Below, piece by piece: positions 17,990-26,037 of a stretch of DNA of 64,000 nucleotides; position 1 is the first letter of the stretch; each line of letters opens with the position of its first letter. The position numbers were made by a program, and so were the translations under genes. Source of the DNA: Paucibacter sp. Y2R2-4 (GTDB lineage Bacteria; Pseudomonadota; Gammaproteobacteria; Burkholderiales; Burkholderiaceae_C); assembly GCF_025717535.1 (NCBI RefSeq), contig NZ_JAJIRO010000005.1, positions 496,001 to 560,000 on the forward strand, given 5' to 3'. A model generated the notes under the pieces. That model saw nothing but the letters and a program-made list of their open reading frames with translations, was not told the DNA's origin and made no database searches.

Positions 17990-20780
17990 AGTCGCTTAGG
18001 CGCTGACGCTCCTGTTCGACCACGGCGGCCGGAGCGCGGGCCACAAAGCCTTCGTTGCCCAGCTTGGCTTCGATTTTGGCGACTTCGCCTTCCAGGCGCG
18101 CAATTTCCTTGTTCAGGCGCGCGGTTTCGGCCGTCACGTCGATTTCCACATGTAGCGCCAGGCGAGCGTCACCGTGCACCAGCACCGGCGAGGTGGCGCT
18201 GGCTTCGTTGAAGGCGGCCTCGTCCGCAATGATCTGCACCTCGCTCAGCTTGGCCAGCGTCTTCAGCAGCGCGGCGGCCTCGGCGATGAAGCCCGTATCG
18301 CCGCCAACCAAGAGCGGCACTCGCGTTGAAGGTGAGAGGTTCATCTCGCTGCGCAGGCTGCGGCAGGTGCCGACCACGGCTTTCAGGCTGTCCACCCAGG
18401 CGATGGCCTTCTCATCGATGCGCTCCGGCTGCGCAATCGGGTAGCTGGCGTTGACCAGATAGTCGGTCGACTTGCGGCCCGCGATTGGGGCCACGGTCTG
18501 CCACAGCTCTTCGGTGATGAAGGGCGCGATCGGGTGCAGCAGACGCAGAATGGTCTCGAGCACACGGATCAGGGTGCGGCGGGTCGCGCGTTGCTGCGCT
18601 TCATTGCCGTTCTGGATTTGCACCTTGGCGATTTCCAGATACCAGTCGCAGTACTCGTCCCAAACGAAGGAGTAGATCGCGGTGGCCACATGGTCGAGCC
18701 GGTACTCGGCAAAACCTTGGGCGATGGTCAGCTCGGTCTTTTGCAGTGCACTGCTGATCCAGCGATCGGCAAGGCTGAAGTCCAGATAGCCGTGAGCCGC
18801 GCCGCCGGGCGCGCATTGCTCTTTGCTGTGCTCCATCAGTCCGCAGTCTTGGCCCTCGGTGTTCATCAGCACAAAGCGGGTGGCGTTCCAGAGCTTGTTG
18901 CAGAAGTTGCGATAGCCCTCGCAGCGCTTGCTGTCGAAATTGATGCTGCGGCCCAGCGAGGCCAGCGAAGCGAAGGTGAAGCGCAAGGCATCGGCGCCGA
19001 AACCAGGAATGCCTTCCGGGAATTCCTTTTCGGTGGCTTTGCGCACCTTGGGCGCCGTCTCGGGGCGGCGCAAGCCGGTAGTGCGCTTGTCCAGCAGGGG
19101 GCCGAGCTCAATGCCGTCGATCAGGTCGACCGGGTCCAGCACATTGCCTTCGCTCTTGCTCATCTTCTGGCCTTGCGAATCGCGCACCAGGCCGTGGATG
19201 TAAACATGCTTGAAGGGCACTTTGCCGGTGAAGTGCTTGGTCATCATGATCATCCGGGCGACCCAGAAGAAGATGATGTCGTAACCCGTCACCAGCACGG
19301 AGCTGGGCAGGAACAGGTCTTGGTCCTGCGTCTGCTCGGGCCAGCCCAGGGTCGAGAAGGGCACCAGAGCAGAGGAATACCAGGTGTCCAGCACGTCTTC
19401 ATCGCGCGTCAGCTCGCCGGTGTAGCCGGCCGCTGTGGCTTTGCCGCGTGCATCTTCTTCGTTATGCGCAACAAACAATTCGCCGCCCGAGCCATACCAG
19501 GCTGGGATTTGATGGCCCCACCAGAGCTGGCGCGAGATGCACCAGTCGTTGATATTGCCCATCCAGTGGTTGTAGGTGTTGACCCACTGCTCGGGGAAGA
19601 ATTTCACATCGCCTGAGGCCACTGCCTCGACCGCACCTGCGGCGATGCTCTTGCCTTGCTTGCCGGGCTTGTTCATGGCGACAAACCATTGGTCGGTCAG
19701 CATGGGCTCGATCACCTGGCCGGTGCGCTCGCAGCGCGGCACCATCAGCTTGTGCTTTTTGACCTCAACCAGGAAGCCTTGCGCTTCCAGATCTGCAACG
19801 ACCTTTTTGCGCGCCACAAAGCGGTCCAGGCCGCGGTAGGCCTCGGGCGCTTCGTCGTTGATCTTGGCGTCCAGCGTCAGCACGCAAATCATCGGCAAGT
19901 TGTGGCGCTGGCCGACTGCATAGTCATTGGTGTCGTGCGCGGGCGTGACCTTGACCACGCCGGTACCAAAGGCCCGGTCCACATAATCGTCAGCAATCAC
20001 CGGAATCGTGCGGTTGCACAAGGGCAGGGTGACTTGCTTGCCGATCAGCGCGGCATAACGCTCATCTTCCGGGTGCACCATCACGGCCACGTCGCCCAGC
20101 ATGGTCTCGGGGCGGGTGGTGGCCACGGTGATGTCGCCGCTGCCATCGGCCAGCGGATAACGGATATGCCAGAGGAAGCCGTCTTCCTCTTCGCTGGCCA
20201 CTTCCAGGTCAGACACGGCCGACTTCAGCACCGGGTCCCAGTTCACCAGGCGCTTGCCACGGTAGATCAAGCCTTCATCGAACAATTGAACAAAGGTGTC
20301 GGTCACCACGCGCGAGAGTTTCTCGTCCATGGTGAAGTATTCGTGCTCCCAGGACACGCTATCGCCCATGCGGCGCATCTGGCGGGTGATGGTGTCGCCG
20401 GACTCTTGCTTCCATTCCCAGATGCGGGCGACGAAGTTCTTGCGACCCAGGTCATGGCGAGTCTTTTGGCCTTCCACACCCTTGTCGGCCAACTGCCGCT
20501 CCACCACGATCTGCGTGGCGATGCCGGCGTGGTCGGTGCCGGGGATCCACAAGGTGTTGTGGCCCAACATGCGGTGATAGCGCGTCAACGAGTCCATGAT
20601 GGTCTGGTTGAAGGCGTGGCCCATGTGCAGGGTGCCGGTCACATTCGGCGGCGGCAGCTGAATGCAGAAGGACTCGCGGCTGGCGTCCAGCGTGGGCTTG
20701 TAGAGCCCCTTGCTTTCCCACAAGGGGCCCCAATGGGCTTCAAGGGCGGCGGGCTCAAACGATTTGGCGAGTTCGGTCAT
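17937..20780 (-). CDS. valS: Valine--tRNA ligase
   Basis: Class I aminoacyl-tRNA synthetase, 947 residues, near the usual bacterial length. The HIGH motif appears in [16 protein letters not shown]. The editing domain (CP1) includes [13 protein letters not shown], the KMSKS motif is in [14 protein letters not shown], and a C-terminal coiled coil (residues ~880-947) is rich in Glu, Arg and Ala. The ATG at 20780 ([10 protein letters not shown]) is the expected start. Its 3' end overlaps the convergent dehydrogenase-like gene by 53 bp. Confidence 0.96.
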   Translation of the reverse strand: MTELAKSFEPAALEAHWGPLWESKGLYKPTLDASRESFCIQLPPPNVTGTLHMGHAFNQTIMDSLTRYHRMLGHNTLWIPGTDHAGIATQIVVERQLADKGVEGQKTRHDLGRKNFVARIWEWKQESGDTITRQMRRMGDSVSWEHEYFTMDEKLSRVVTDTFVQLFDEGLIYRGKRLVNWDPVLKSAVSDLEVASEEEDGFLWHIRYPLADGSGDITVATTRPETMLGDVAVMVHPEDERYAALIGKQVTLPLCNRTIPVIADDYVDRAFGTGVVKVTPAHDTNDYAVGQRHNLPMICVLTLDAKINDEAPEAYRGLDRFVARKKVVADLEAQGFLVEVKKHKLMVPRCERTGQVIEPMLTDQWFVAMNKPGKQGKSIAAGAVEAVASGDVKFFPEQWVNTYNHWMGNINDWCISRQLWWGHQIPAWYGSGGELFVAHNEEDARGKATAAGYTGELTRDEDVLDTWYSSALVPFSTLGWPEQTQDQDLFLPSSVLVTGYDIIFFWVARMIMMTKHFTGKVPFKHVYIHGLVRDSQGQKMSKSEGNVLDPVDLIDGIELGPLLDKRTTGLRRPETAPKVRKATEKEFPEGIPGFGADALRFTFASLASLGRSINFDSKRCEGYRNFCNKLWNATRFVLMNTEGQDCGLMEHSKEQCAPGGAAHGYLDFSLADRWISSALQKTELTIAQGFAEYRLDHVATAIYSFVWDEYCDWYLEIAKVQIQNGNEAQQRATRRTLIRVLETILRLLHPIAPFITEELWQTVAPIAGRKSTDYLVNASYPIAQPERIDEKAIAWVDSLKAVVGTCRSLRSEMNLSPSTRVPLLVGGDTGFIAEAAALLKTLAKLSEVQIIADEAAFNEASATSPVLVHGDARLALHVEIDVTAETARLNKEIARLEGEVAKIEAKLGNEGFVARAPAAVVEQERQRLSDFSATAARLRDQAARLAR

Positions 20781-20957
20781 ATCGGGCTGTTCGCTCGGCA
20801 GTGAGGCCAAGCAGCGGAGTTCATGGGGGAATGGGGCTGGATTGTAGGCGGCCGCTGAGGTCGAACTTGCCCATTGCGCGCTGATCAGTCGGCGCGCTGG
20901 GAGCAAATGATCTTGTGAGTTGCATGGGCGCCATGCAGGAGCCAAAGCTGGCCTCGA

Positions 20958-21173
20958 TCAGGCGTCAGGAAGCAGGGCGGCCATCAGGTGGCCGGCCCAG
21001 GAGTTGCGTGGTTCGAAGCGGGCCTCGCAGGGCACCATGGAATTGCGCCCCGCAGGATCCAGCGTGCACAGCCCAATGGCCAGCGCATGGCGTTCGCTTT
21101 CTACGCGAATCAGCGCGCAAGTGGACGCAAGCAAGGCGAGCGCCAAAGCCGCGATGGTCAGAGTTTTCATCAT
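20958..21173 (-). CDS. Small putative exported or membrane-anchored protein
   Basis: I do not recognise this 71-residue protein. It has a typical secretion start (MMKTLTIAALALALLASTCA) with a possible cleavage or an N-terminal anchor. After that come a charged segment and two Cys (LGLCTLDPA-like GLCTLD and MVPCEARF) that could pair. The ribosome-binding site AGGAGGG (21187-21181) is 7 nt before the ATG at 21173, much better than most in the window, which argues it is real. It sits between valS and guaC, all on the minus strand. Confidence 0.55.
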   Translation of the reverse strand: MMKTLTIAALALALLASTCALIRVESERHALAIGLCTLDPAGRNSMVPCEARFEPRNSWAGHLMAALLPDA

Positions 21174-21333
21174 GAGGGATCCCTCCTCTTGTTCAGCTTG
21201 CGCCCTAAGGGCAGCGTTGGTCGAGGCAGGAGTCTAGAAGCTGAAGTTGTGCGGCTGGCGCACCAGCGGACATTTGTCCGTCGGCATTCGGCAAAAGTTC
21301 GCGCTTGGCAGGAATTGCAAGATGATCAGGGGG

Positions 21334-21367
21334 CCGCCGGCATTTCGGCAGGGCCGAACGCCGGCGG
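21334..21367. repeat. Long hairpin just downstream of guaC
   Basis: CCGCCGGC (21334-21341) pairs with GCCGGCGG (21360-21367), and TTCGGC (21344-21349) with GCCGAA (21353-21358), giving a 14-bp interrupted stem 13 bp past the guaC stop codon. No T-run follows on the guaC strand (CCCCCTGATC), so it is not a classic terminator. It might stabilise the mRNA 3' end or act with Rho. Confidence 0.5.
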
Positions 21368-21379
21368 TGTGTCGCGCTG

Positions 21380-22357
21380 TTACATGAACAAATGTTCCCC
21401 GGCGTTCTCACCGCCGAGCACCACATAGTTCACTTTGCGCAGATCGGCCAAGCTCTTGCCACCGGAGTAGGACACCGAGCTTTGCAAATCCTCTTGCATC
21501 TCGCGCAAGGTGTCGGCCAAGCGGCCTTTCACCGGCTCCAAGATGCGCTTGCCTTCCACATGCTTGTACTCGCCCTTGTTGAAGTCGCTGGCCGAGCCGT
21601 AGTACTCCTTGAAGAGCTTGCCATCGACTTCCACGGTGTTGCCGGGCGATTCTTCATGGCCGGCGAAGAGCGAGCCAATCATCACCATGGCCGCGCCAAA
21701 ACGCATACTTTTGGCGATGTCGCCATGGTGGCGAATGCCGCCATCGGCGACGATGGGCTTGGTGGCCACGCGCGCGCACCATTTCAGCGCTGAGAGCTGC
21801 CAGCCACCGGTGCCAAAACCGGTTTTCAAGCGGGTGATGCAGACCTTGCCGGGGCCGATGCCGACCTTGGTGGCGTCCGCGCCCCAGTTTTCCAGGTCAA
21901 TCACGCCCTCGGGCGTGCCCACATTGCCGGCAATCACAAAAGCATCGGGCAGATGCTTTTTGATGTGAGCAATCATGCGCTGCACGCTGTCGGCATGGCC
22001 GTGGGCGATGTCGATGGTGATGTAGTCCGCGCCCACGCCTTCGGCCGCCAGTCGTTCGATGACGGCGTAGTCGGCTTTTTGCACGCCCGAGCTGATCGAA
22101 ACGAACAGGCCCTTGTCGCGCATGTTCTTGGCATAGGCCACCGCATCGAGGTCGAAGCGATGCATCACGTAGAAATAGCCATTCGCGGCCAGGTATTCGG
22201 TGATGCCTTCGTCCACCACCGTTTTCATATTCGCCGGCACGGCCGGGAGCTTGAAACGACGGGGTCCGAACTGGACCGAGGTATCGCATTCGCTGCGGCT
22301 TTCCACACGGCACTTGCGCGGCAGCAGCAGGATGTTGTCGTAGTCAAAAATTTCCAT
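21380..22357 (-). CDS. guaC: GMP reductase
   Basis: NADPH-dependent conversion of GMP to IMP for purine salvage and balance. The 325-residue (beta/alpha)8 barrel has the IMPDH/GMPR catalytic loop [20 protein letters not shown] with the active-site Cys, and [22 protein letters not shown] binding phosphate. No CBS domains are present. [20 protein letters not shown] and the lack of the IMPDH flap support the GuaC family over IMP dehydrogenase. The ATG at 22357 is clear, though the ribosome-binding site is weak. Its 5' region contains a leftward-acting terminator hairpin, suggesting attenuation. Confidence 0.93.
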   Translation of the reverse strand: MEIFDYDNILLLPRKCRVESRSECDTSVQFGPRRFKLPAVPANMKTVVDEGITEYLAANGYFYVMHRFDLDAVAYAKNMRDKGLFVSISSGVQKADYAVIERLAAEGVGADYITIDIAHGHADSVQRMIAHIKKHLPDAFVIAGNVGTPEGVIDLENWGADATKVGIGPGKVCITRLKTGFGTGGWQLSALKWCARVATKPIVADGGIRHHGDIAKSMRFGAAMVMIGSLFAGHEESPGNTVEVDGKLFKEYYGSASDFNKGEYKHVEGKRILEPVKGRLADTLREMQEDLQSSVSYSGGKSLADLRKVNYVVLGGENAGEHLFM

Positions 22358-22489
22358 GAGTCTTCGTCAGTTCGCAAAATCGAGGTGCGTTGATGCAGTG
22401 CACGCCCAAGGCTGCGAGCGCTTGACTTGGAAGCCCGGTGATCTGTGAACCGCTGAAGCCATCCAGCCAGGGATGGGGCGGCACAAACA

Positions 22490-22524
22490 AAAAACCGGGC
22501 GCCAAAATTTGGGCCCGGTGGTTG
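22490..22524 (-). promoter_or_regulatory. Leftward intrinsic-terminator hairpin in the guaC leader (candidate attenuator)
   Basis: Read on the minus strand, ACCGGGCCCAAA pairs with TTTGGCGCCCGGT (one bulged G) and is followed by TTTTTGTTTG. No minus-strand gene lies upstream that would need terminating, since the neighbour to the right runs the other way. The hairpin stands about 130 nt before the guaC start. Function as a leader attenuator is inference; I do not recognise a riboswitch fold. Confidence 0.5.
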
Positions 22525-22639
22525 ATTCTACGCGAACCCAAGTCATGCGCCGGCCGCTCTTTGCATCTTTCTGGTGCAAGGCCTGGATACACTTGTCGGC
22601 ATGAAGGAGCCGACCACCCCTGGCCCAAAGGAATATTGC

Positions 22640-23767
22640 ATGTACTCAGTCGTCATCAGCGGCACCGGCCTTTATCAGCCGCCGCACGTCATCACCAACG
22701 CCGAATTGGTTGAGGCTTTCAACGTCTACGCCGATTTGCAAAACGCCCAGAATGCCGAGGCGATCGCAGCCGGAGCGCAAGTCGCGTTGACCCATTCCAG
22801 CGTGGAGTTCATCGAAAAAGCATCCGGCATCAAGCAGCGTTATGTGATCGAGAAGAGCGGTGTGCTTGACCCGACCCGCATGTACCCGCGCTTTACCGAG
22901 CGGCCCGATGACGAACTGTCTTTGATGGCCGAGATCGGTGTCGATGCCTGCAAAAAGGCGCTGGCCGCAGCGGGTAGACAAGCCAGCGATGTGGACGCGA
23001 TCTTATGCGCCAGCGCCAATATGCAGCGCGCCTATCCAGCCATGGCGGTGGAGATTCAAGCCGCCTTGGGCGCCGGTGGTTATGGCTTTGACATGAATGT
23101 GGCCTGCTCTTCAGCCACTTTCGCGCTGGAGCAGGCTTTTAATGCGGTGCGCTCGGGCGCCAGCAAATGTGTGCTGGTGGTCAATCCCGAAATCACGTCC
23201 GCCCACTTGGAATGGCGCGACCGTGACTGCCACTTCATCTTTGGTGATGTCTGTACCGCCATCGTGATTGAGCGCGCCGATCTGGCGGTTTCCAGCGATC
23301 AATGGGAGATCTTGGGCACCCATCTGGCCACCCAGTTCTCCAACAATATTCGCAATAACTTTGGCTTCTTGAACCGGTCCGAAGACAGCGACCCACTGGC
23401 GCGTGACAAGACCTTCCGGCAAGAGGGCCGCAAGGTCTTCAAGGAAGTGGTGCCGATTGCCGCCGCGCATATCGAAGGGCATTTGGCCAACTTGGAGCAC
23501 AAGCCTACCGAGGTGCGCCGATTCTGGTTGCACCAGGCCAATCTGGGCATGAATCAACTGGTCATCAAAAAGCTGGTGGGCGATGCCGCCGCGGCCGGCT
23601 CCGACATCGCGCCCTTGATCTTGGATACCTACGCCAACACCGCCTCGGCCGGCTCCATCATCGCCTTCCACGAGCACCGCGCGGACCTGAAGTCTGGCGA
23701 CCTGGGGGTGATCTGCTCTTTCGGCGCTGGCTACTCGGTCGGCAGCGTGGTCGTCAAAAAACGCTGA
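22640..23767 (+). CDS. Beta-ketoacyl-ACP synthase III family protein (FabH-like, PA3286 type)
   Basis: Thiolase-fold condensing enzyme, 375 residues, with an intact Cys-His-Asn triad: C156 in NVACSSATF, H298 in WLHQANLGM and N333 in DTYANTASAGS. From memory it closely resembles Pseudomonas aeruginosa PA3286, which shunts medium-chain acyl-CoA from beta-oxidation into fatty-acid synthesis. Features in common include an N-terminal insertion after ITNAELVEAFN and HFIFGDVCTAIVIERAD. The ATG at 22640 is preceded by AAAGGA. It is divergent from guaC and convergent with the SBP-GGDEF gene (12-bp gap). Confidence 0.85.
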   Translation: MYSVVISGTGLYQPPHVITNAELVEAFNVYADLQNAQNAEAIAAGAQVALTHSSVEFIEKASGIKQRYVIEKSGVLDPTRMYPRFTERPDDELSLMAEIGVDACKKALAAAGRQASDVDAILCASANMQRAYPAMAVEIQAALGAGGYGFDMNVACSSATFALEQAFNAVRSGASKCVLVVNPEITSAHLEWRDRDCHFIFGDVCTAIVIERADLAVSSDQWEILGTHLATQFSNNIRNNFGFLNRSEDSDPLARDKTFRQEGRKVFKEVVPIAAAHIEGHLANLEHKPTEVRRFWLHQANLGMNQLVIKKLVGDAAAAGSDIAPLILDTYANTASAGSIIAFHEHRADLKSGDLGVICSFGAGYSVGSVVVKKR

Positions 23768-23779
23768 CTTCGCGCAGGC

Positions 23780-25954
23780 TCAGTCCTGCGGGAAGTCGGT
23801 AGAGCGCTTCTTCATGCCGGCCTTGGCTGCGTACATGGAGGCGTCGGCTTGCATCATGCAAGCGGCCATGGTCTGCGCTTCAGAATGAAGGATGGCGTAG
23901 CCCAAGGCTGCGCTGGCATGCGAGAGATGGCCGGATGCCAGCTCGCGGGGCGTGTTCAGGCAGCGTTGCCGCAGGTCGTCCAGGTCTTGTTCGATCTGTG
24001 ACGCGTCTCGCCCAACTACGAGGAAGACGAACTCATCGCCGCCAATGCGATAGCTTGGCGCTTGTGGCCATTGGCTGCGGGCGCAATCGGCGAACAACTG
24101 GATCAAGGCATCCCCCGCAGCGTGCCCCAGGTTGTCATTGACCCGTTTGAGATTGTTCATATCGGCCACGACTACCGCGACCGGATAGGCCAGTTGCTGC
24201 TGAGCCTCATCCAGCATCTGGTTATATGCATTGCGGTTTTGGAAACCGGTCAAGGCATCGGTGTACAGCAAGTGCTCGCGTTCGCGCAGGAACTGCGTCT
24301 TGGCTTTTTGCAGCACCAGCTTGCGCACGAAGAAGACCGTCAGTCCCAAGACCAGCATCAGGGCGACCAAAAGAGCCCCCACCATCTGGGTGAGTTGCTG
24401 GTTCGCTTCGTTGTCCAGGCTGGGCACGGATTGCATGCCCAGGTACTTCATCTCCTCAAATTGGATCAAGGGAATGACCTTGTCCATGATGGCAGCCAAC
24501 TCCGGCTGCTGGCGATTGACGCCGAAGTAGATGAACGAGTCCTTGGATGTATTGCCGCGCTTGACCAGATCGGTGTAGCCCAGGCCGTTGATGTAGAACT
24601 CCGCCACGGTGGGGTTTTCAATCAGGTAGTCGGCAGCGCCATCGCGCACCAGCTTGAGTGACTCCTGAATGCTGGCGGTCTTGATGATGCGTGGACTCTT
24701 CAAGTTTTTGCGCAAGTACTCTTCGTGCCAAAAGCCGTCGATCACGGCCACCGACTTGCCTTCCAAGCCGTAGACGTCTTGCACTTGGCCGCTGCGCTTG
24801 AGCCCGATGATGATGTCGCGCTCGGTGCTGATGGCGTGCGGGAAAAAGAAGAAGGGCAGGCGGTCTTCGGTTTTGGCGAGGTTGAGCACATCGACTTCGC
24901 CGCGTTTGGCCCGCTCATAGAGCTGCGCGAAGCTGCCGGTTTCAACCTTGAAGCGGATGCCAATGATGTCGCCAATGCGTTGCAGCGTGGCGCCCGCAAT
25001 GCCGCGGTACTCGCCGCCATGCGCGTAATCGAAGGGCAAATAATCTTCGGCGACGCCGACCACGGCCGTGCCCTTGGCTTCCAGCCAGTCCAGTTCTGCA
25101 TCACTGAAGCGCAGCACTTTTCGGCTGTAGTCGCGCGCGGCCAGCTTGGCCAGCGACTCGATATGGGCTTGGCGCTGATCCAAGTAGCGGTTGATGATCT
25201 GGGCCAGCATCGGCCGGTCTTTGAGCACCGCAAACGTCATGTCCGAGGTGATGGACCGAAGCTCGGCCACGATGGTCACGTTGGGGTAGTCATGCAAGAA
25301 CTCATGTTCTATGCCGCCGCCGGCCGTGACGAAGCTGTCGACTTCGCCTTTGGTCAGGGACTGAAGGCCCGCCGCTTGGTCCTCGAAGCTGACCTCCTTG
25401 AAGTGAATATTGGGGAATTCTTTGGGCAACTGCTCAATGACAAAGTCATTGGCCAGAAAGCCGACGCGCCGACCATCCAGATCGCCCAGGGTCTGCACCG
25501 AGGCATCCCGTCGCGCAAACACCGTGTAGGGATAGCGCTGCGCAGCCCGAGTGAACTGCATGATTTTTTCACGCTCGGGCGTGACGTTAGCGCCATAGAG
25601 CACGTCGATCTTGCCTTGCAAGAAGCGCGTGTAGGCATCGTCCCAATTCTTCACCTCGGCCGGCACCAGTTGCAGGCCGAGCTGCTGCTTCATGTCCTGC
25701 AGCAAAGCGGGCAGCAGGCCGAGCTTCTTGCCGCGCAGCGAGAAGCTGTCCATCCCTGAGTACGGGTCAAAGCCCACGGTCAGGGTTTGCTGCCGATGGG
25801 CGGCCACCCAGGCCATTTCTTGCTCGTTGAGTTGAATCGAATGGGCAGCCTGGGCCCCAAGCAGCAGGCCCAAGCCGATCAGCGGCCACTGAAACAGAGT
25901 GCGCAAGAACAGAATGCGCAAAAGGGCGAGCAGGGGGCGGCGGCTGAGGTGCAA
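23780..25954 (-). CDS. Membrane diguanylate cyclase with two periplasmic SBP_bac_3 sensor domains
   Basis: A 724-residue predicted c-di-GMP synthase. Order: an N-terminal signal/anchor (hydrophobic to ~residue 39) and a first periplasmic binding domain (LTVGFDPYSGMDSF start, ~55-275). A second binding domain follows (VVGVAEDYLPFDY start, ~295-510), then a transmembrane helix (~525-550) and a GGDEF domain (~565-720). The GGDEF motif itself is intact (YRIGGDEFVF, ~637-641), as is the metal site ADMNNLKRVND. No RxxD inhibitory site is seen five residues before it. The start codon is TTG at 25954; a stop lies just upstream and no ATG precedes the anchor. The likely ligand is an amino acid or similar small polar molecule (inference). 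Confidence 0.85.
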   Translation of the reverse strand: MHLSRRPLLALLRILFLRTLFQWPLIGLGLLLGAQAAHSIQLNEQEMAWVAAHRQQTLTVGFDPYSGMDSFSLRGKKLGLLPALLQDMKQQLGLQLVPAEVKNWDDAYTRFLQGKIDVLYGANVTPEREKIMQFTRAAQRYPYTVFARRDASVQTLGDLDGRRVGFLANDFVIEQLPKEFPNIHFKEVSFEDQAAGLQSLTKGEVDSFVTAGGGIEHEFLHDYPNVTIVAELRSITSDMTFAVLKDRPMLAQIINRYLDQRQAHIESLAKLAARDYSRKVLRFSDAELDWLEAKGTAVVGVAEDYLPFDYAHGGEYRGIAGATLQRIGDIIGIRFKVETGSFAQLYERAKRGEVDVLNLAKTEDRLPFFFFPHAISTERDIIIGLKRSGQVQDVYGLEGKSVAVIDGFWHEEYLRKNLKSPRIIKTASIQESLKLVRDGAADYLIENPTVAEFYINGLGYTDLVKRGNTSKDSFIYFGVNRQQPELAAIMDKVIPLIQFEEMKYLGMQSVPSLDNEANQQLTQMVGALLVALMLVLGLTVFFVRKLVLQKAKTQFLREREHLLYTDALTGFQNRNAYNQMLDEAQQQLAYPVAVVVADMNNLKRVNDNLGHAAGDALIQLFADCARSQWPQAPSYRIGGDEFVFLVVGRDASQIEQDLDDLRQRCLNTPRELASGHLSHASAALGYAILHSEAQTMAACMMQADASMYAAKAGMKKRSTDFPQD

Positions 25955-26037
25955 GGGCTGATCCTGTTAAAGCACTTCGGAACGGTGGCCGATGCTAGCG
26001 GACAAGTCTCAGGATGTCCTCAGAAGAAATCTTGATC

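Noticed and set aside
22367-22579. Short open frame on the minus strand over the guaC leader
   Set aside because: Its middle is the terminator hairpin and no ribosome-binding site precedes its ATG; better explained as leader RNA.
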